This document shows positions 5,949 to 8,800 of a DNA stretch of 8,800 nucleotides, piece after piece. Numbering within the stretch: position 1 is the stretch's first letter; each line of letters begins with the position of its first letter. The notes beneath the pieces were generated by a model that was not told the origin of the DNA, did not search any database, and saw nothing but the letters and a program-made list of their open reading frames with translations. The position numbers and the translations under genes are program-made. Source of the stretch: Nitrososphaerales archaeon (GTDB lineage: Archaea; Thermoproteota; Nitrososphaeria; Nitrososphaerales; UBA57); the NCBI GenBank assembly GCA_022449325.1, contig JAKUSK010000031.1, forward strand, positions 1 through 8,800. The letters are read 5' to 3'.

Positions 5949-6734
5949 ATGAAATATACCCAACCATTGATACTATCAATTTTGCTTTTAGCCTCTATCT
6001 TACTTATCCCTGGAATCAAAGCTCATGACGGTACAGAATTTGAAGCTTATACCAGTACTTCCCCAACAATGGACGGTGTAATAAACGACGACGAATGGGC
6101 AGACGCATCAACAACAACTTTCTCTATTCCTGAAGGAGAAGTAACACTTTATGTTATGAATGACCGACGCAGTCTCTTCATTGCTGCAAAAGTTGCCGAC
6201 AATACACTTGACGAAGTTGTCAATGTAGGACTAGATATTCTCACTATAGACTTTGATGTTCGACATGATGGAGGAGAATTCACTGTTGGCGAAGATACAA
6301 TATCTATTGGCGCACGTAACCGAATAGGAGATGGTTTTGTTGGACCAGGACTTGATATTCTTGACGATAGTCAAATCGACGTTGATGGAATGGTAGGTCG
6401 TATAGGTAATTTTAATCATTTTGAAATTGTACATCCAATCGATTCTGGAGATGCAAATGATATTGCTGCAGCTTATGGACAAACAATAGGAGCTAGATTC
6501 ATATTCTTCGATCAAAGCGGTCATGATAATGCCGTGATCAGTGTCTTTCCACTTGGTGTAGGAGCAGACGATAGCTCGCAGGCTAATTGGGCAGACATAA
6601 CAATTGCAACCCCAACTGACGACGGATCTTCAGGTTCATCAGGAGGACTTCCAATAACTGAAATTGGAATAATCGTCGTTCTCTTAGGCTGGGCTGCTTA
6701 TTTCGGCTCCGTTATTCGTAAAAGACGAAGTTAA
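5949..6734 (+). CDS. Membrane-anchored surface protein with CBM9/DOMON-like domain
   Basis: The 261-residue protein begins with a Sec signal peptide (basic K2, hydrophobic 6-22, likely cleavage after GIKA, leaving H26 first). One extracellular domain follows. It opens with TMDGVINDDEW (40-50), the typical entry of the CBM9-like/DOMON/EB_dh beta-sandwich superfamily. It continues through VTLYVMNDRRSLFIAAKVAD and closes with NWADITIAT (213-221). A Ser/Gly linker (225-234) leads to a membrane helix (237-256) and the basic tail RKRRS, so the domain is displayed outside the cell. Members of this superfamily bind sugars or heme. Which, if either, applies here cannot be told, and no obvious heme ligand pair stands out. 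It is the first of three closely spaced exported-protein genes, 22 bases before the next. The topology is secure; the fold is likely and the function unknown. Confidence 0.78.
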   Translation: MKYTQPLILSILLLASILLIPGIKAHDGTEFEAYTSTSPTMDGVINDDEWADASTTTFSIPEGEVTLYVMNDRRSLFIAAKVADNTLDEVVNVGLDILTIDFDVRHDGGEFTVGEDTISIGARNRIGDGFVGPGLDILDDSQIDVDGMVGRIGNFNHFEIVHPIDSGDANDIAAAYGQTIGARFIFFDQSGHDNAVISVFPLGVGADDSSQANWADITIATPTDDGSSGSSGGLPITEIGIIVVLLGWAAYFGSVIRKRRS

Positions 6735-6756
6735 TAATAACGTACTAGTCTATTAA

Positions 6757-7887
6757 TTGATATTGAAAACCATATTCTTAATCGTCCCTCTACTCTTGGT
6801 ACTCATTATTGGAGGCGGATTCCTGGTTACTGGTGATTTCTTCAAAGAATCCCCACAAATATGTTTTCTAGAACCATTAGAAAAAACATCCATAGACTTG
6901 TATTATTCATGCGAAGATTTCGATGAGGAAAACCCATTGAAACTTACAAAAATAGATCAAGATGAACTTGTTTTGCTTTCTCTGGAATTAATAAATGAAG
7001 ATAGAGAAAAATACAACTCTCCTCTTGTAGAACTTGGCACCTCTTCAACAGCGCAAGAACATGCTGAAGAACTTCTTAATATTTGCAAGACAAGCTATTG
7101 GAGTAACAACGGCATGAAACCGTATATGAGATATTCTGCTGATGGAGGCGAAGGCGCAATAAATGAAAATATTGCCGTCATCGGCACTCCTGAAATACAA
7201 AAATACTGGACTCAAGAAAACTTGAAACAAATACTTGCATGGAATCAACATAACATGGTAGAACGAGACGAAGTAAATGAATTCAGACATTCAATGAACA
7301 TCCTCCATGACGATCATAATTATGTTAATGTGGGAATTGCATGGAGTAACTTTTGCGTAACTATTGTCCATCAATTTGAGGACAGGTATGTTGAATGGAA
7401 ACAAAAACCTATCTTAACATTAAATAAAGAATTTATCCTTGCAGGGCAAGTCAATTTCAATGCTACAATTGAACAAATTGATATCTTTTATGATCCAATA
7501 CCAATGCCGCTATCGGATCAAGAATTAATGTCTAGTCCTCCACTTTACGGATTTGGACATATCTGTTCACACCTAATGTGCTCGGACGGTTCCTTGCCTG
7601 TAGCAACCGTACTCCCTAACAGTGATTCGAGTCTAGGCCCTGATGTCTTAGAGGAGATAATGAACCAAAACAACCCTGGAAATCCAGAAAATATTCCCTT
7701 GTTTGTAGCACATAAATGGGAAATAACTCACGGTGAAGACTTTACAACCTTCTCAATCGAGGAGGATCTAGAGAGACTACTCAACCTGACTGGTAAAGGA
7801 GTTTACACCGTTCTTGTATGGGCATCTCCTGCAGATAATCCATCCGACGGTATGGTGCTAACCACTATCTCGATATTCTTTTTATAA
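6757..7887 (+). CDS. Secreted or anchored CAP-domain (SCP/PR-1-like) protein
   Basis: A hydrophobic N-terminus (about residues 5-25) serves as signal or anchor. The CAP domain spans about residues 70-208. It starts at LELINEDREKYNSPLVELG, then the cavity His in AQEHAEELL (H102), the GGEGAINENIAV stretch (130-141, with E138), FRHSMNIL (H178), VNVGIAWS and the final strand VTIVHQFE. H102, E138 and H178 correspond to the tetrad residues of the CAP cavity. The remaining 165 residues are an additional extracellular region of beta-rich appearance with no family I recognise; its C270-x4-C275 pair may form a disulfide. Archaeal CAP proteins are widespread but their function is unknown. The start is TTG; a second TTG two codons later (6763) is equally possible and gives MKTIFLIV, a more typical signal. 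A TATA-like run near 6731-6739 overlaps the previous stop. Confidence 0.82.
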   Translation: MILKTIFLIVPLLLVLIIGGGFLVTGDFFKESPQICFLEPLEKTSIDLYYSCEDFDEENPLKLTKIDQDELVLLSLELINEDREKYNSPLVELGTSSTAQEHAEELLNICKTSYWSNNGMKPYMRYSADGGEGAINENIAVIGTPEIQKYWTQENLKQILAWNQHNMVERDEVNEFRHSMNILHDDHNYVNVGIAWSNFCVTIVHQFEDRYVEWKQKPILTLNKEFILAGQVNFNATIEQIDIFYDPIPMPLSDQELMSSPPLYGFGHICSHLMCSDGSLPVATVLPNSDSSLGPDVLEEIMNQNNPGNPENIPLFVAHKWEITHGEDFTTFSIEEDLERLLNLTGKGVYTVLVWASPADNPSDGMVLTTISIFFL

Positions 7888-7888
7888 A
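7879..7888 (+). promoter_or_regulatory. Probable TATA box for the last surface-protein gene
   Basis: TTTTTATAAA overlaps the stop codon of the CAP gene and is centred about 25 bases before the ATG at 7908. This fits a separate leaderless transcript. The gene may thus be expressed apart from the two before it, although read-through from upstream is equally possible. Confidence 0.4.
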
Positions 7889-7907
7889 CTAAACCAATCT
7901 CAATTCA

Positions 7908-8633
7908 ATGCGCACAATAGTTATTTTGTTCATATTATTGTTGATGTTACCAACGGCATCGGCACACATTCCCTATATCGCAAGATCAGAAACATCTGCA
8001 CGTAACCCAATAGAAATTGAAGACATTCATCTATCTCAAGTCTGGTATTTTGAGCAGGAAACTTCTGATTCAGATGTCTGGCTTTTTTTCAGGACAGAAA
8101 CTTCTGATGAATTATTTGTACAATTAGGCGTTCCAGTTCTTGATAAATTAAAAAATTATGAACCTACTATTACAATTTATCACATTCATATAGAAAACGA
8201 CGATAATCCTGGAGCTCCACTTAATCCTGCAGACTTGGAGAATTTGATCTGGAGCTTTCATGAACACGCTAACTACACAACTAATTTTCCGAAACCATCA
8301 GATGCTTGCACCAGAGGAATTTCCCGAGAATCACCATGCATCTTCCATGAAACATTTACGGACACATACAGCTGGATCTTGTCTGAAGATAGACTACCAA
8401 TTGAACCAGGAAGATATTTGATACGCGGAACCTCCGAAGACAAAGGCACCATGTGGATTGCCGTCGGTGAAAGAGAAGAATTCTCAGCTTCTCAATTACC
8501 ATTTCTAATGTCCAGAACTTCTTCAATAAATAATTTACATGGAAATGAATCCAACAACAATTCCGTGTTAATTGCAACTGGAGCTGTTGTCGCCTTTCTT
8601 GCATTCGTAATCTACAGGCGAAGAACTTCGTAA
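7908..8633 (+). CDS. Membrane-anchored, His-rich surface protein of unknown function
   Basis: The 241 residues start with a signal peptide (hydrophobic 4-13, cleavage motif TASA) that would leave H20 as the first mature residue. The extracellular part (20-200) alternates short strands, consistent with a beta-sandwich. It begins AHIPYIA, continues with VWYFEQETSDSDVWLFFRTE, then LFVQLGVPV, and later IFHETFTDTYSWIL and LPIEPGRYLIRGT. This order resembles an archaeal secreted family I recall only from its 'AHSPL...SWAIY...YYRF...LFIP' pattern; it has no assigned function. Histidines are frequent (H20, H41, H92, H94, H118, H120, H147) and C134/C144 could form a disulfide. A membrane helix (about 219-235) and the basic tail YRRRTS anchor it. 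It lies 20 bases after the CAP gene on the same strand and shares its anchor design with the CBM9-like protein. Metal binding is a guess from the histidines. Confidence 0.72.
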   Translation: MRTIVILFILLLMLPTASAHIPYIARSETSARNPIEIEDIHLSQVWYFEQETSDSDVWLFFRTETSDELFVQLGVPVLDKLKNYEPTITIYHIHIENDDNPGAPLNPADLENLIWSFHEHANYTTNFPKPSDACTRGISRESPCIFHETFTDTYSWILSEDRLPIEPGRYLIRGTSEDKGTMWIAVGEREEFSASQLPFLMSRTSSINNLHGNESNNNSVLIATGAVVAFLAFVIYRRRTS

Positions 8634-8639
8634 ACAACG

Positions 8640-8649
8640 TTTATATATT
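8640..8649 (+). promoter_or_regulatory. TATA box of the partial Hsp20-like gene
   Basis: TTTATATATT is a near-consensus archaeal TATA box just after the preceding stop codon. A start site about 25 bases downstream falls near 8670, inside the dyad at 8655-8673. This leaves a leader of about 17 bases with room for a ribosome binding site. Confidence 0.6.
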
Positions 8650-8654
8650 ATAGA

Positions 8655-8673
8655 TACTAACTTAAGGTTAGTA
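8655..8673. promoter_or_regulatory. Heat-shock repressor operator, CTAAC-N5-GTTAG type
   Basis: TACTAAC-TTAAG-GTTAGTA is a perfect dyad with 7-bp arms and a 5-base spacer, just after the TATA box and over the expected start site. Its core is exactly CTAAC-N5-GTTAG, the motif I recall as bound by the heat-shock regulator HSR1 of Archaeoglobus fulgidus upstream of its hsp20-containing operon. A repressor here would block initiation. Finding it before a probable Hsp20 gene supports both assignments. Confidence 0.65.
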
Positions 8674-8675
8674 AC

Positions 8676-8680
8676 GAGGT
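8676..8680 (+). promoter_or_regulatory. Shine-Dalgarno site of the partial Hsp20-like gene
   Basis: GAGGT lies six bases before the ATG at 8687 and matches the GGAGGTG complement of the archaeal 16S tail. It decides for this ATG over the one at 8683, which stops after six codons. It is the only clear Shine-Dalgarno site seen before a gene in the window. Confidence 0.6.
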
Positions 8681-8686
8681 ATATGT

Positions 8687-8800
8687 ATGAACAAACGAAA
8701 TAATCTCATAGATCGAATATTCGAGAACATGTTCCAAGAGATGCAAAGTCTCAATTCCATGTTCAACAACACCGAATTCCCCAAGAACGTCGAGGCTGGC
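8687..8800 (+). CDS. Probable Hsp20-family small heat-shock protein, N-terminal fragment
   Basis: The first 38 codons are visible, starting MNKRNNLIDRIFENMFQEM and ending FPKNVEAG at the window edge. The amphipathic, Met/Phe-rich start with 'IF-xx-MF-x-EM' spacing resembles the disordered N-terminal arm of archaeal Hsp20 proteins. There it precedes a glycine-proline hinge and the alpha-crystallin domain, which is outside the window. The main support is regulatory: the promoter carries a CTAAC-N5-GTTAG dyad known from an archaeal heat-shock regulon. A Shine-Dalgarno GAGGT six bases upstream fixes the start. If correct, the product forms oligomers that hold unfolding proteins. No conserved domain is yet visible, so other small stress proteins remain possible. 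Confidence 0.5.
   Translation, partial: MNKRNNLIDRIFENMFQEMQSLNSMFNNTEFPKNVEAG

Noticed and set aside
6231..6524. Antisense open frame within the CBM9-like gene
   Set aside because: It lies fully inside a coherent secreted protein with signal and anchor, and its own translation has no recognisable family.
8683..8703. Alternative ATG at 8683 for the last gene
   Set aside because: It reads only six codons before TAA. The ATG at 8687 is better placed behind GAGGT and stays open to the window end.
1..8800. CRISPR array, insertion sequence or phage-type module
   Set aside because: No regularly spaced repeats, transposase-like protein, terminal inverted repeats or phage structural genes are visible. 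Every large gene has an ordinary transport, repair, metabolic or surface identity.

Overview
The window is AT-rich, densely coded archaeal DNA. Archaeal origin is supported by an Nre-family DNA repair protein (a family known from archaea), an archaeal-type serine hydroxymethyltransferase (SHMT), TATA-type promoters about 25-35 bases before start codons with almost no Shine-Dalgarno sites, TTG starts, and a classic archaeal heat-shock operator. The NikR, SHMT and CAP proteins, and the start of the last gene, look most like Nitrososphaerota (Thaumarchaeota) to me. That is an impression from sequence style, not a search result.

Left block (1-2933), metal and cofactor uptake. A NikR-like metal-sensing repressor, an ECF transporter S component and a DUF4430 (transcobalamin-like) surface protein lie in that order on the minus strand. 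The last two overlap by an ATGA. Divergent from them is a two-gene Zn/Mn-type ABC importer (ZnuC-like ATPase, ZnuB-like permease). The 77-bp divergent spacer carries palindromes that probably serve as operators. No solute-binding protein and no ECF energizing module lie in the window.

Middle block (2934-5896), housekeeping genes. A 37-codon Cys/His miniprotein sits between the importer and nreA, which has a four-Cys zinc knuckle and a C-terminal PCNA-binding (PIP) motif. glyA follows, starting at TTG. The 153-bp gap between nreA and glyA holds its own TATA box and a 7-bp G/C-rich stem that encloses two mutually exclusive hairpins. This candidate structured RNA or leader is the least explained element in the window.

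Right block (5949-8633), cell surface. Three closely spaced plus-strand genes encode exported proteins: a CBM9/DOMON-like protein, a CAP/SCP-domain protein, and a His-rich beta-sandwich-like protein. The first and third have a C-terminal membrane anchor with a basic tail, and their predicted mature forms begin with histidine. The window ends in the first 38 codons of a probable Hsp20 chaperone. Its promoter carries a perfect dyad that matches the CTAAC-N5-GTTAG heat-shock motif and, unlike its neighbours, it has a Shine-Dalgarno site.

No gap without a gene exceeds 300 bases. I see no rRNA, tRNA, CRISPR array or insertion sequence.
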